A stretch of 64,000 nt of DNA from Halichoerus grypus (taxonomy: Eukaryota; Chordata; Mammalia; Carnivora; Phocidae), in assembly GCF_964656455.1 (NCBI RefSeq), contig NC_135719.1:7419163-7483162 (forward strand). The letters are read 5' to 3'. Positions within the stretch are counted from its first letter, which is position 1. The number at the start of each line of letters is the position of its first letter. Shown piece by piece: positions 43,566-55,499 of the stretch. Below the pieces are notes generated by a model. The model saw only the letters and a list, made by a program, of their open reading frames with translations. It ran no database searches and was not told the DNA's origin. The translations under genes were made by a program, and so were the position numbers.

Positions 43566-43849
43566 CCTCAGTGCAAAAGACATTATTCTCATTCACCATG
43601 CCTCTCTCTCAACCGTCAGGAAACCATGTGGTCCATTGTTGTGGTGGGGGCGAGGGGACACTGAGTCCCAGAGTGAAGGAGTTACACGGAATCAGGGATG
43701 GGACTTGGGGCTCAGCAGCAGAGACCCCAGAAAGCTGTTTTGTACTGGTTTGGGCTCTTTTAGGGCTCTGGGGTTCTTTCATTTCCAGCCTTTCTTAATC
43801 TAGACATTGAACCCCACTGCCATTGGGGTGGGGGGAGGTGTGGATGAGG

Positions 43850-44030
43850 AGGAATGACAGTTGTGAGCATGGAAGCCGGACAAACCTGGACAGGAGGCCC
43901 AAGTGTGCCTCCTGGAGCAAATGACTCCCCTCCATAGGACTTCGTTTCCAACCTGTGAAATAGGGATAATAATGGAACCTACCCCAAAAGGCTGTGGGCA
44001 TGTTACTGAGACAATGCATGCATCTTTCCT
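43850..44030 (+). repeat. MIR SINE, sense, partial
   Basis: GACTTCGTTTCCAACCTGTG, AAATAGGGATAATAATGG, AACCTACCCCAAAAGGCTGT, ACTGAGACAATGCATGC. Confidence 0.7.
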
Positions 44031-44129
44031 GGCATTTTAAGAAAGAGAATCAAAAGAGAGGATGTAGAGGTTGTGGATGTGACGTTTAGAGCTGGAGGAA
44101 GGTCATGTGTGGCCTTGATGGACTATCTG

Positions 44130-44530
44130 TATTTGCTTCTTAGGGCTGCCATGCGAATTACCACGAACTTGGTAGCTGGAAATAATGGAGATTTAGAATC
44201 GTACCATCTAGAGGCCGGAAGTCTGAAATAAGGTGCCCGCAGGACCATGATCCCTCCAAGGCTCTTGGGAGAATCCTTCCTTGTCTCTTCCAGCTTCTGG
44301 TGGCTCCAGGTGGTCGTTGGCTTGTGACTGCATACATACAATCTCTTCTTCTGTCTTCACATGGCCTTTTTCTCTGTGTCTCTGTGTGTCCTTTGCTGTC
44401 TCTCATAAGGACATGTGTCCCTGGATTTAGGGTCCAGCCTAATCCAGTGTGATCTCCTCTCAGTCCTTGCCTTAATTACATCTACAAAGACTTTCCAAAT
44501 AAGGTCATAATCTGAGGTTCCAGGTGATCC
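44130..44530 (-). mobile_element. MLT1-type MaLR LTR, antisense
   Basis: Antisense landmarks in order: TCTTAGGGCTGCCATGCGAA, CTTCTGGTGGCTCCAGGTGG, TGTCTTCACATGGCC, TCTCTGTGTGTCC, CTCATAAGGACATGTGTCC, GTCCAGCCTAATCCAGTGTG, CTTAATTACATCTACAAAG, CCAAATAAGGTCATAATCTG. Near full-length solo LTR. Confidence 0.85.
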
Positions 44531-44649
44531 TCTTCCTTTTTTGGAGGCTGGGGAGCACTGATCTGCATTGACCAAGATAGAAGCAAGGGAGGATCTTTCT
44601 CTTTTCACCCAACTCATCAGTCTCTGGCTTCTAGGCTCCTGGTTACTTG

Positions 44650-45120
44650 GCCTTTCGTGACCAAAGAAATGCAGCTGTCAGATGGATACTGTGCCAGGTG
44701 TTGGAGTGTGAAGATGAAACAGAAGAGAGGAAATGTGCTGCAGATGACTGGGGGCCAGCCAAGGGCTGTCCCAGTGCTCAGTGCCTGGTACCGTTGGGAC
44801 GTCCATGCTCAGTGCCCCGGGGAACTCAGTCTTCAGGGGATGGTGGGTGGGTCATGAGTGGAGGAACAGCCTGGGGCTAAGGGAGCACCACAGGGATGCC
44901 CAGCAGAGCATGGGTGTTGTCCAGAAAGGCCTCCCGAGAGAAGTGGCATCTGAGCTGAGTTTTTCGGGACATAGAGAATCAAGTAGTCAGAGAAGCTCTT
45001 TCTGGACAGATTGGAAATCTGTAAAAACAGACTTGAGAGAACAGGCCAGTGCAGAGAGCCACCAACAGCTCTGTCAGTCCCTGGGGGTATGAATACCTTG
45101 GAGGTGGAGAAGTAAGAGAG
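44650..45120 (-). repeat. L2 fragment, antisense
   Basis: GATACTGTGCCAGGTGTTGG, AAAGGCCTCCCGAGAGAAGT, GGCATCTGAGCTGAG and AACAGGCCAGTGCAGAGAGC fit antisense L2. Confidence 0.55.
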
Positions 45121-45239
45121 GAGGCTGGGCAGGCATGGTAATGCATGCCACCCCCATCATCAACATCACCGCCATGTATGGGACCATGGAACCTAGCTCT
45201 GACCCCAGTCTGAGGAACTCGGTCTTTCCCCCAGAGCAG

Positions 45240-45244
<5 letters not shown>

Positions 45245-45278
<34 letters not shown>
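45245..45278. repeat. (GT)n microsatellite
   Basis: About 17 uninterrupted GT units, flanked by unique sequence. Confidence 0.95.
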
Positions 45279-45564
45279 CAGGTGGGAAGGCACCTCACTC
45301 GCTAAACACCTTTATGTGGAGAAAACAAGAAGTTCTAAATGCCTGGGATTCTGGAAGTGGAGGAGGATAGGGGGCCTTAGGACTTTGACCCGGGGAGCGC
45401 CCGGGGCAGCACATGGAGAGGTAGGCCTGGGGGAAGGAGGCTCCTCACCCCGCTGACAAAGCCGGTACTGAGAATAGTGATTGCAGTGATGACAATGACA
45501 GAATCAGTTTGGCTGTGAGTAGCCGCACCCCTCCCCCTACAAATAATGATGCCTTTAAAAAAAG
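45279..45564. other. Unique stretch between microsatellite and CanSINE
   Basis: GC-rich, nothing recognised. Confidence 0.45.
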
Positions 45565-45576
45565 AATCAACTTTTG

Positions 45577-45803
45577 GGGCACCTGGGTGGCCCATTCGGT
45601 TAAGTGTCCAACTCTTGGTTTTGGCTCGGGTCTTGGGATCCAGCCCCGTGTGTCAGGCTCCATGCTCAGGGCGGAGTCCGCCTGGGATTCCCTCTCCCTC
45701 TTCCTCTGCCCACCACTCCCCTTCTCCCCTCCCACCCCCCCCCCCCGCCTGCTCATGAATGCACTCCCCCCCCGCCAAAATAAATAAATACATCTTGAAA
45801 AAA
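45577..45803 (+). mobile_element. CanSINE, sense, divergent subfamily
   Basis: GGGGCACCTGGGTGGCCCAT head, AACTCTTGGTTTTGGCTC, a GGGATTCCCTCTCCC tract, C-rich runs, AAATAAATAAATACATCTTG and A-tail. The ACTCTTGGTTT body differs from the common CTGCCTTCGGC type. TSD AATCAACTTTT / AATCAACGTTT at about 45565 and 45804. Confidence 0.94.
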
Positions 45804-46078
45804 AATCAACGTTTATTTCTCTCTTACGAAAAAAAAAGGCCTGTGTGACGTTGGCTTTGGCGAGGACTTGTCACCCCGCCAGGCACCAGCTGGAGAAGCA
45901 GGAAGTGAGAAGGACGGGCCTTGCGGGGGACTGAGAGTCAGTGGGGGCCGCCTTCCCCAGCCAGGCGCCCCGCCGCGGGTCTGCCTTGCCGTTCCTGCTC
46001 TGGGCTGCTTCTCTTCATTAAGGTCAACCAGTCCCGACCTGCTTTGGGCACTGAAGGCAGGACGTTCAAGATGCTCTT

Positions 46079-46281
46079 TTTTTTTTTTTTTTTAAGATTT
46101 TTTATTTATTTATTTGTTAGAGAGAGAGAGCACAAGCAGGGTAAGTGGCAGGCAGAGGGAGAAGCAGGCTCCCCACTGAGCAAGGAGCCCGATGTGGGAC
46201 TCGATCCCAAGACCCTGGGATCATGACCCGAGCCCAGAGGCAGACACCTAACCAACTGCACCTCTCCAGGCATCCAGGGCA
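46079..46281 (-). mobile_element. CanSINE, antisense, degraded head
   Basis: T-tail, TTTATTTATTTATTTGTTAG, GACTCGATCCCAAGACC and GATCATGACCCGAGCC; the head is eroded to CACCTCTCCAGGCATCC. TSD TTCAAGATGCTCTT (46065-46078) and TTCGAGATGCTCTT (46282-46295). Confidence 0.96.
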
Positions 46282-46295
46282 TTCGAGATGCTCTT

Positions 46296-46919
46296 AGCAG
46301 CCGCAGGCTGACCCTTGCCCGTTGTGGGGAGGGAGGTGCGAGCACTCTGTGTCCCTTCAGACTGTTGGCGGGCAAGCGGGAGGTCAGTCCGTCGCATGAA
46401 GGAGGCCTCGGTGGGGCTCTGTTCGCAGAGCCCAGTGTGATCAGTAAATAGTCAAACGTGACCATGATCTTGTACTATTACAAGTATAGGTTTCACGGGC
46501 AGGTTAAAGTTAAATTTATTCATTTACTTAATCTTTATTACAGGCATGTGTAATGATTTATTGATTTTTTTATTAGTTCATGGAGGGGAAGCCCAGTTTC
46601 TTGGCCAGCAGGTTGTCACCCGATGCCAGATTTGAACGTCGCTAAACAGGGGTCTGTTTTTGAAATAGTGAGAGAAATACTTAAACATAAAAATCAATAA
46701 AGGTACATGAAAAAATTGAAATGGATGAGCAAATTAAAAACAAGGTTTTTTTGTCCTCTTAATAAAGATCATTTAAAAATTTTTTTTTTTTAAGACAATA
46801 AAAGAAGAAAGAAGCGTGGCGACTCCTTGTCTGATAGCAAGGTACAAAACCCAGCCGCTGTGAAATTCTGGAGGAGAGAGATTGAGGTGGCCCTCCTGGG
46901 GGGTGCCCTGCTTCCACTC
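46296..46919. other. Unclassified AT-rich stretch, no gene seen
   Basis: AAATTTATTCATTTACTTAA and AAAATCAATAAAGGTACATG suggest an old A-tailed repeat; not assigned. Confidence 0.4.
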
Positions 46920-47435
46920 CTCCTCCCTGCACACACAGTGGCCCAGGTGGTCCTGTGAAAAGGACCCAACCCCCTATGGCTTCCCATCACCTGCAGAACA
47001 GTGTGCCCACTCTTCCCCATGGGGCTCGGGGCCACCGCCTCCCTGCCCTCCTCTCTCTCGTCCCTTCCTGCCAACCTCCCTGTGCTCTTCCTGAGCACGC
47101 TGAGCATGCCATTCCTTTGGGGACGTGGCATGAACGGTTCCCTCTGCACGGCACGTGCTTCTCCTGGGTGGTCTCATGGCTCCCTCCTCCACCGCATCCA
47201 GGCCTCTGCTCAGATGTCACCTCCACGGGAGGCTCCCCGCTCCCCATGTCGTACCCGGCCCCTTGGCCTGTTTCATGTTGCTCCATAGCACGGATCAGTG
47301 CCTCCTCGTATGTTCTGTGTTCACTCTTCTCTGTGTCATTGGTCCCATCCACGGGAACCGAGCTCGGTGAGGGCAGACTTGGCCTGCTGTGTTGCCAGGA
47401 CCGGGCCCCTGGTGGACACTCGGCTGCTATTTGTT
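46920..47435 (+). repeat. L2 3' region, sense
   Basis: TATGGCTTCCCATCACCTGC, AGGCCTCTGCTCAGATGTCA, CCTCCACGGGAGGCTCCCC, GAACCGAGCTCGGTGAGGGC follow L2 order. The 209-codon open frame here is a chance frame through this repeat. Confidence 0.7.
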
Positions 47436-47499
47436 GCACCACCCAGCCTGTGTCCCTCCCCGTTTTCTCCTCTCCTCGGGCCTCACTGGATCACTGTGA

Positions 47500-47610
47500 G
47501 GTGGCCAGGGCAGACGTTATTGTCCCTGATGGAAAAACTGAGGTTGAGAGCCTTCAGGTCAGCAGTGGGGCAGGCCAGGACTAGACCCAGGGTCTCTGAT
47601 CTCAGCAGCT
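47500..47610 (-). repeat. MIR SINE, antisense, partial
   Basis: TTATTGTCCCTGATGGAAAA, ACTGAGGTTGAGAG, GCAGTGGGGCAGGCCAGGAC. Confidence 0.6.
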
Positions 47611-47794
47611 GCTCAAGGGACAGCCGGACTTTTGAGGCCACACGTGTAGGTGGTGGGGACTAAGCAGGCCCCTGGCTGGAAGGACCAGACGTTCTCCAGC
47701 ACCTCCCAGCACGGGGCTTGGAGAAAGAATAAATGCAGTCCGTGTTTGTGCAACTGAACAGAACTGAAATGATTGTAGTGATTCGGTCGGGGGC

Positions 47795-47965
47795 TCGTGT
47801 CCCGGCTTGTCACTGACACAGTTCCTTCAGTCTCTCTGAGCTTCTGTTTCCTCAACTCCACAATAAGGACAGGAGTTGAACTTACCTTCTGCGGGTAGGA
47901 TTGTTGGGAGCACTCAGAGGGATGATGCCTTGCAAGTGCTTCACACAGGCCTGGAGTGTTTCAAA
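47795..47965 (+). repeat. MIR SINE, sense
   Basis: CAGTCTCTCTGAGCTTCTGT, TTCCTCAACTCCACAATAAG, GGATTGTTGGGAGCACTCAG, CACACAGGCCTGGAG. Confidence 0.75.
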
Positions 47966-48274
47966 AACGGTGGTCCCTTTATTGATGTCATTGTTGCCCT
48001 GTGGCCGTGGCCCTTGGACGCTTTTGGAATGCTCGGACCTTGACCCTGAGTTGGACTCCCGTACTCCATAGTAGTTGTAGAAGCAATAGCGGGAAATCTT
48101 TGAGAGCACGGTCTAGTCGGCCAACCTTTCTAACAGACATGCAGTCATTAAAGCGTGGAAGACCAGAAGGGTTCTGTAGACAGGTGTCCTCGTGCAGAGG
48201 TTGGCCCGCATTTCCTGATATAGGCGGAGCCCCCGTCATGGTGGCTGTGTGACCCTGTGAGCACAACTCCCTCC

Positions 48275-48640
48275 TGGCTTAGTTTGCTAGGACTCATAAT
48301 TTTGCCATAACAAAGTACCACAGACGGGCTGGCTTAAGCTACAGAGATCTCACCACGGTTCTGGAGGCTGGAAGTCCAAGACCAAGGTGTCAGCAGGGTT
48401 GGTTCCTTCTGGGGCCTTTCTCCTTGGCTTTTAGATGGCGGTCTTCTCCCTAGGTCTTCACGTGGTCCTCCATCTGTGTACGTCTGTGTCCAGATCTCCT
48501 CTTCTTATCAGGACACGAGGCGTATTGGATTAGTGGCCGACCCTCATGACCCTATTTTAAATTAATGACCTCCTTAAAAGTCCTTATCTCTAAATATGGT
48601 CACATGTTGAGGTGCTGGAGGTTAGGACTTGAACATGTGC
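48275..48640 (-). mobile_element. MLT1A-like MaLR LTR, antisense
   Basis: Antisense landmarks: GTTTGCTAGGACTCATAA, CATAACAAAGTACCACAGAC, GGTTCTGGAGGCTGGAAGTC, CAAGACCAAGGTGTCAGCAG, TTCACGTGGTCCTCC, CTTATCAGGACACGAGG, ATGACCTCCTTAAAAGTCC, AAATATGGTCACATGTTGAG. Close to the MLT1A subgroup. Confidence 0.87.
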
Positions 48641-49899
48641 TCTCCCTTCCTCCCTCCACTGTGATTCAGAGCGAAGGCAGCTCTCTCTGCAGACATGGCA
48701 GGTGTTCTAGAAAAGAGGTGCTAGCACCTCCTGCCACGTTCATTTGCCCGTGTTGGTTGAGGTGCCTTGGGACGCTTGCTCAGTGCACGTGGACGTGATT
48801 GGAGCTGTGCGCAGGATGGAATGTGTGTAAGGTATGTGCAGATGTGGGCCATGCGCGGGCTGTGTTTTTATGGGTCCGGGATAGTGTGTGTTTCATTCCA
48901 GTTTTGTGCCTGTAATTCAGGGTTTATAGGTGATGGAAGGAGGAGAGCGACAACGCAGTGAACATAGGACACGTGTACTCCTTACCAAGTGAAGTCCCCG
49001 GCTCTCGGGGCACAAAATCATTCTGTATTCTGCACTCTTGTCTCCCAGCAGAGCCATCCCTGATCTATCTGAATTACAGATTAACTGGCACCGAAGGGAC
49101 AGCAGAATTCATTGAAATGAATAGCTTTCTAATTTATTAAAGGGCTTATTTATGCTGCTGGTATCAGGCACTCGTCAAATTCTTGGAGTGGCACAGGCCC
49201 CTCTCCTGCCCCCTGACCCATAGCTGCTGGAATATTTTATCTTTTCTAGGAGAGCTGTGACGGGCTTCTCAAATGGAGAGCTGCGTATGGCCAAAGCCAA
49301 GGGCGTGCGTCCCTTCTGTGGGCTGGTGGTGTCCCTTGTAGACGAGCAGTTAGCTTGCTGCCGCCGACCAACGTCTAAATCATTGGGAAAAGGCCAGAGT
49401 CCCACATTTCTCTCTGTGGGCTCAGAACAGAATGAAGGGGGACACTTCACTGGCAGCTAGACCGTTTGCTTATCATCATCCCGGGTGTGATGCCATTGAG
49501 ATTTCCAGAACCTGACACGTGGTTCTTGAGATGCTCTCCTAAATATGACCCCACTTCACTTTCCGAGCCTCGTGGTTTTGGTCAGCTTAGAGTTGCATCT
49601 TATAGTTGGAGACTGTTGTTGTGTCTGAATATGCAGGAAGTTGCCTGCTGGGTTAGCCAGCGAGTTCTTTTCTTAGAAGTGAGCACTGGGCTGTGGTGGA
49701 GGGTAGTGGTGCTAGGGTTGCTTTGGGGCAGATTTTTGGAAAAGAGGTAGAAAATGGCCATGCTAGGAGTCCTTCAGGATAGAAGAGAGGCTCAAAGACA
49801 GAACTTCCCTCGTTTGACTTGAGATTTTCACTGACCTTTGACCTTTCAAAGAAAGCTACTCAGTCCCACTTGTGATAAAAACCTAACACACACCAGATA
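48641..49899. other. Unique stretch, no gene seen
   Basis: Section 49060-49160 (ATTACAGATTAACTGGCACC, CTTTCTAATTTATTAAAGGG) is AT-rich and could be regulatory; otherwise nothing. Confidence 0.45.
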
Positions 49900-50095
49900 G
49901 TTTTCATCTATTTATTCATTTAACAACCCTGTAGGTTTGGTTGTCTTATCACTGCCATTTTACAGATGGAGAAACTGAGAGAGAAGTGAACTCTCCAAGG
50001 CCACCCAACTAGGAAATGGAGAAACTGGGATTTGAACCCAAGATCTATCTGATGTCAGAGTCCTATACTTAAGTGCTGCTCTGGATGCTCAAGTT
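49900..50095 (-). repeat. MIR SINE, antisense
   Basis: TCATTTAACAACCCTGTAGG, GCCATTTTACAGATGGAGAA, ACTGAGAGAGAAGTGAAC, GGGATTTGAACCCAAGATC. Confidence 0.8.
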
Positions 50096-52609
50096 TGCCT
50101 CTTAGCTCAAAGCCACCTGAGTTCCTGCAAACCTGCCCCTGACCCTGTCAGAGTCCAAAGCCCTGGGCTGTGCTCTCTGGCATCTGCTTCTGCCTTCTAC
50201 CTGCCAGGCAGAGGGATGGGCTGGGAAGGAGTGGGAGATCTCACCCAGGGTGGGTGAGCTTTGTCACCCGTGGCTTCTGAGGTCTGAGCATCTGCTCGGC
50301 TGTTCGTTCCTGGCCCTCCTTATTCTTTGCGGGGGATTCGCTGCGTTAGCCGCACACTGACAGTAGGCTTCTCCCAGCCCATCATCAGAGGCAAAGGAAG
50401 AGTAAGCCCAAAGAGGTCAATCCTTCCTTCCCAGAAAGATATTGGGAGTAATTTCGAGTAGGTTTGAGGACGGGCCGGGTAGTGGCTGTCCAGAGGCGCA
50501 AGCGTGGGTGCAGCCTTGCTTGCTGGTGGGGAGGTGGTGGGATCAGGGTTGTGTTAGCACCCCTGCACCCTCCAGGGGCAGAGCTCAGTGCTCGGAGGGC
50601 AGACCTGACTTCTTGGGTGCTCTCCTGAACTTGTGGTTGACCGCAACATGGAAGAACCTTTAGCTTTCCTTGGAGGTCATTGGGAGCTTCCCGTTCCTGC
50701 ACCTTCCAGGACTGGCCAAGGAACCCACAACTCACTGCCATGGGTCAGGACATGCTTCTCTCTGCTCCTGAGGCCACCTGCAGGAGTTCAAGTGAAAGTG
50801 ATAATCAGGAGGGACTTTGTCCCTACCCTGAGCCTGTGAGCCAGAAAGAGAGCACTCTCTGCCCTCCGTGGAGGCCTCACGGTGGGAAGACACTGGGGGA
50901 GTGGCAGAAAGGATTTTGTCCACACTCTCTTAATTAGACATTTTCTAACTATGAGGAAGCATGCTAAGGTTTTGTGGAAGTCAGTGACGGGTGAGCTGTA
51001 CATTTTGTGAAAATGCCGTCTCTGTCATATTTGAAATTTGTGTGAGATTATTTTAATTCTCGAAGCAGGTACCTTTCCAGCTCCAAATTATGATCTCATT
51101 GTCAAGCTGGAGCAGTGTATTTGTTCCCAAGTGGAACTGAGGCCCTGAGGCAGATGATAAACTATATAAGTATTGCTAACCATAGGTAGAATCTTTACTG
51201 TATTTGCTTTTCTAAATTGGGATCATGAACAACAACAACAAACAAGAAAAAAACCACAGAAATTTTATCATCTCTTTTCATCTCCAACCTTATGCCCTAA
51301 AATTTTTACTTATTATTAATATTTAAGAGCTATCACCATATGAATCATTGGCTATAAAAAGACATAAATTTTGCTCTATTTCCATTTTATACACATATTT
51401 CTTCAACTTCCTACCATATGATCGAGGTTCCACATTAAAAATACATACATACGAGGAAGGTCGGCACTTACAGTGCCTCCCCCCTTGTCTTAACTGATTT
51501 GTTCAGTTGTGAGCTCGAGGAAGCCTTCACCACCAGAAGCCACGGGACCGTCCCTCTCCTGTTCTCCTCTTGTGCCCCTTTTCTCTCCAGTTTGACCGCA
51601 AGCCATGCCTTAACCTACATACTGGCCATTCTGCCGCTGGGGCACTTTTCTTTGCCAGTTGCAGTCTTCTGGAAGTTTCATTGCCTCATTTTGGTGATGA
51701 TGGAGGGAGATAGGATGTGAGCCCCTTTCAAGCCTGCCCTCCCTTCCTTATCAAGGCAACCTGAATCCTAAGTCTGTTCTGGCTGCCATGGAGTGGGGGG
51801 AAACTTTGACTCTGTATTGAGCAGACTTTGTGGCTGCCCCATGTCATGCCTCCCTCCCTGTTCTGGGTATTTTGCCGCATGGAATCCAGGTAGGGGGGAA
51901 CCACAGCGTGGTGGTGGATGACACAAATCCTGGGTTCTCTTGTTGGCCGGTTGACTGGGTGTCTCAGGCAATTCACTGGGTTGTAATTTGGTCATGGGCC
52001 GGAAGCACAGGGCGTTGCCTGCTTTATCTGTACCAGAGTCTAATTGGCAGAGGGAAGCAAATGAGCCAGTGAATTTGAGAGTGCTTGGAATCATAAAGTG
52101 CTGTGCAGACGTAAGGAGATGCTGTAATCACGATGACCATGATGTTCCTGAGGGTCGTTGGTTTAATACATCTTCGATTTCCAGGAAATATGCTATTTGG
52201 TTGTTCTTATAAAATTGCATTATTCCAATCTGAGCTTGAGCCCAGTCCAAAATTGGGAGGTGCTTTCTCTCCTAGAACTGCCACTGATTCACCAGTGCCA
52301 TTGGGTGGATGTGGTCACTAAGACGCCACATGTCCCCATCTGCCTTCTCCTCCTGCTTTAATTTTTTAAGTGGCACAGATCTGTCTTAATCTCTTTCCTA
52401 TAGAGAAGTGGGGAGGGCTGAAAAGAATTGTTGGCAAAGAGCTTTGAGTTCGTCTGCAGAATTCCAAGGGCTTGGGGTTCTGCCGTGGGGCCGGGGCTTT
52501 GCATTCATAGGCAGAATCTAAGCTCACAGGATGCCCTCAGACTCGCCGCTTCCATCAGCCTCCGCCATTTCATGTCTTTGTAAGGCACAGGAAGTGTTCG
52601 TGCTCTAAG
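50096..52609. other. Unique stretch, no gene seen
   Basis: 51000-51460 is AT-rich and free of recognised repeats; the rest is average. No exon recognised. Confidence 0.45.
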
Positions 52610-52825
52610 GTTGAACACAAACGTGTTGAAATCCTAGCTCTGTTCATTTCCACCAGCTTGATGTGGGCAAGGGACTACATTTTTCTGAGCCTCAGTTTCC
52701 TTATGTGCAAAATGGTGACATTAGTAGGACCTACCTCATGAAGTTGTGGGAATCCAGTGGGGGAAAAATGCATGCAAAGAGCACGCTGTCTGGGGCACAG
52801 TATACATTGCTGTATTTTCAGAAGC
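52610..52825 (+). repeat. MIR SINE, sense
   Basis: TTCTGAGCCTCAGTTTCCTT, ATGTGCAAAATGGTGACATT, AGGACCTACCTCATGAAG, CTGGGGCACAGTATACA. Confidence 0.8.
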
Positions 52826-52964
52826 TAGGGACAATTCTCTGTGTCCTAATGACCCAGGAGGAAATCCTAATAGAGCCGTGAGTATTCTGGTTGGATCCCT
52901 GGGGTTGCCACCATAATGTCAGCTACCAAGGACTTTTCAGAACTCCAGAACCGAAATACGATGC

Positions 52965-53105
52965 ACGTGCTATTTTCCATTGTCTATTCAGCCAGTCATT
53001 CATCCATTCCAGCCATATTGGATGCCTGGCAATACACTGCTCATTTGGTGGGACTTAGACATGATGCTAACATATCATTCCTGCTCTGCAGGGGCCTAAG
53101 CCCCC
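52965..53105 (-). repeat. L2 3' end, antisense
   Basis: AGCCAGTCATTCATCCATTC, GGATGCCTGGCAATACACTG, CATTCCTGCTCTGCAGGGG fit antisense L2 3' end. Confidence 0.5.
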
Positions 53106-53254
53106 TAACCTAAGACCCCACAACCGGCTTCAAGACAAGGAGGACTGTACCGTGTTGGAGGGTGAGGTCGGATGCCAAGGAAGGAGGGGTTGGGTAGGTG
53201 AATGTGGCGGGGCACACAGAGCAGAACTCGTAGGAGAAGAGGACGTGAGCCAGG

Positions 53255-53335
53255 TCAGTGGGCTAGCAGAATACCATGCCTGGCTTGTATTGCGTTCCCA
53301 ACAAATGGTAGCTATTAATGTTATTATTTGATGCT
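53255..53335 (+). repeat. MIR tail fragment, sense
   Basis: AATACCATGCCTGGCTTG and AACAAATGGTAGCTATTAAT match the MIR 3' end only. Confidence 0.55.
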
Positions 53336-53779
53336 TTGCTCACAACGGGCATTCAGTGTATTTTTTGGATTGACTGCCTAACTGGCAGGACAAACAAATG
53401 AGGCAGATTTTATTATTCCCATTTCTTTTTTTTTCCCAGAGGGCCTCCAGCGTGTACTGAACTGGCACTCCCATCAGTCATGGGGCTGGAGCCCGAACTA
53501 TTGCCCTTGCACTGAGTTCTCCACCTGGCTCCGCCCCCTCCCCCGACATGCAGCACATCCCCTCCCCCTCGGCACAGACCCGGGGGGTGGGGGGGCGCGG
53601 TGGGCGCAAATCTTCCTTCTGTCCACTTCCTGTAGCGTCAGATTAAATAATCAGTGCCTTTTTTGCTGAGCCTGATCTCAGGGAGGAGATGTGAACTTCC
53701 GATACTTAGCGGTTCCATTAATCCCAGATTTTCATCTCAACGAGATATTCAGACACATATCCACACCTCAGGACTCTAT
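53336..53779. other. Unique GC-rich stretch, no gene seen
   Basis: 53530-53615 has GCCCCCTCCCCCGACATG and a G-rich run (GGGGGGTGGGGGGGCGCGG). It has some CpGs but is too short for a CpG island. Confidence 0.5.
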
Positions 53780-54025
53780 TAATAATAGCTAATATTTATC
53801 TAGCCCCTACTATGTGCCAGGCACCGTGCTACAGCATTTTCCAGACATTTCTTACTTTAAATATTATAACAATCTTAGAATCTCGAAAGGGAGGGGCTAT
53901 TGTTTTTCCCATTTTTCAGCTAGAGAAACTGAGGCACAGGATAGGAAAAATAACTTGCTCAGCTGAGACCCAAAGACCTGGGACTTGAATTTAAAGGGTC
54001 TCTTCCCATAGTCGGAGCCCTTCAC
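53780..54025 (-). repeat. MIR SINE, antisense, near full length
   Basis: CCCCTACTATGTGCCAGGCA, CCGTGCTACAGCATTTTC, TTTTCAGCTAGAGAAACTGA, GGCACAGGATAGG, GGGACTTGAATTTAAAG. Confidence 0.85.
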
Positions 54026-54289
54026 CAAGATACCTAACAGCCTTATCGTATGTCAGGAGTCAGATCCATAGCTGGTTTGCTCTTGTCAAACTCCGGGTGA
54101 ATTGCAGGCACCCATGGTTGCAGATTTCAAGGACTGTTCATGAAAAGGACGCTTTACGAGGATCTTGTGTATCAGTCTCAGGAAGCTGCTCAAGCCCCCC
54201 CACAGCTCGGCGCTTCCACTGTTGATGGGGTCCGAGGTCTCCTGCCTTATCTACCTCGTGGAGCCACCCAGGTGCTACCCATGGGCCAG

Positions 54290-54565
54290 GCCATTGGAAC
54301 CCAGTGGATCCTCTAAGCCTCATGACCACCCTATTTGTAAATTAGCTCCCGTCCCTCTCCGTCCGCCTTACACTGCTCATCTCCCTTTGAGGCTCTTCTT
54401 ACTGTTTGACACGTATTTATGGGTTTACTTATCCACCGTCTGTTGCCTCCCCCTGGAATGTTAACTCCACAAGACAAGGGCTCTGTGCTGTACACTGTTG
54501 TATTTCTCGTCCCTACAACAGCACCTGCCGCACAGCAGACTCTTAATAAGTGTCAAGTGTGGTGA
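54290..54565 (+). repeat. L2 3' end, sense
   Basis: CCTCCCCCTGGAATGTTAAC, TCCACAAGACAAGGGCTCTG, TCTCGTCCCTACAACAGCAC, CTTAATAAGTGTC match the end of L2. Confidence 0.7.
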
Positions 54566-54844
54566 ATGGACTTATTCCCGAGTTTTACTGCTGAGGACGG
54601 CAGAGCTCAGAAAAGTTAAGCAACCCTACACTCCAGCTAATGAGGCCCCCACAGCTGTCAGCTGATAGCCTTGTGCCCAAAGTAGCTTTAACTTCCCGCT
54701 CCTTATTGGTCAGATACCTGGAGCATGACACGTTCTTCCACGGGCCAGCGCTTCTATTGCTGTGACACCTTGGCTCTTGTGTGTGCCGGCAACTGTCCCC
54801 GCCCGGCAGCCCCCACCCGTGGCCCCTTTACCCAAAGACTTTTC
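54566..54844. other. Unique stretch, no gene seen
   Basis: GC-rich, with no recognised element before the AT-rich candidate block. Confidence 0.45.
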
Positions 54845-54975
54845 ACTTTCCCATCGCATTCTTCATTGATTTATTAGCATAAGCCATTTTTAGCTGACTA
54901 TTATAATACATCCGTTAATTCCTTGTGATTACAATCAGCATTAATTAGGCTTAACCTTACAGTATTATACAGTGC
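54845..54975. promoter_or_regulatory. Candidate conserved non-coding element
   Basis: TGATTTATTAGCATAAGCC, CCGTTAATTCCTTGTGATTA and CAGCATTAATTAGGCTTAA lie in 130 bases of unique AT-rich DNA flanked by GC-rich DNA. Dense homeodomain-type sites suggest an enhancer core; not proven. Confidence 0.3.
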
Positions 54976-55499
54976 CTGGCTGGAGTGGGGAGACTTCTGG
55001 CAGCGGGAGTCCAGATGCCCCTTCAGAAGCTGCCCGTGGACGTGAGCATGTTGGGGGACAGCAGTAGCATGCCTGCCCAAAGACTGGAGAAGTGGCCTTT
55101 TAAGTCCAACAGACTCGGGTTCAATGGACATTTCCACTTTGTAGCCATGTGTGCCCGCCTCTCTGAACCACAGCTCCTATTTTCACCACGTCATTGGGGG
55201 ATTACAAGATAGCAGCCATGCTCAGTCCTCCCTTGGCCTCTCTGCAGGACATGCTGTGGGGTGAGGGAGCCCCATGTCAAGTGCTGTGTGCTTCCTGTCC
55301 CCTTCTTTCAGATGAACACCTGGAAATAGTTACTATATCACCGGCTCTGCACTTCTCCTTTAGGTATGGAAATTAGGGAACTGTGCCCATCCGACAGAGC
55401 CAATAGCCCTGCCCTTTAACATTTCCTGAGTCCCTACTCCATTCCTGAGTAGATGAACAATCCGGCAGAAGTCCATGGAAGCCAGAAAGAGTTAGCCAA
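54976..55499. other. Unique stretch, no gene seen
   Basis: No repeat or exon recognised. Confidence 0.45.

Noticed and set aside
46955..47584. Plus-strand open frame of 209 codons
   Set aside because: It lies in a sense L2 3' region and a MIR; both are non-coding remnants.
53530..53640. CpG island promoter
   Set aside because: The GC-rich section is only about 100 bases and CpG content falls off on both sides.
54260..54275. GAGCCACCCAGGTGCT resembling a CanSINE head
   Set aside because: No SINE body, tail or TSD on either side; chance match.
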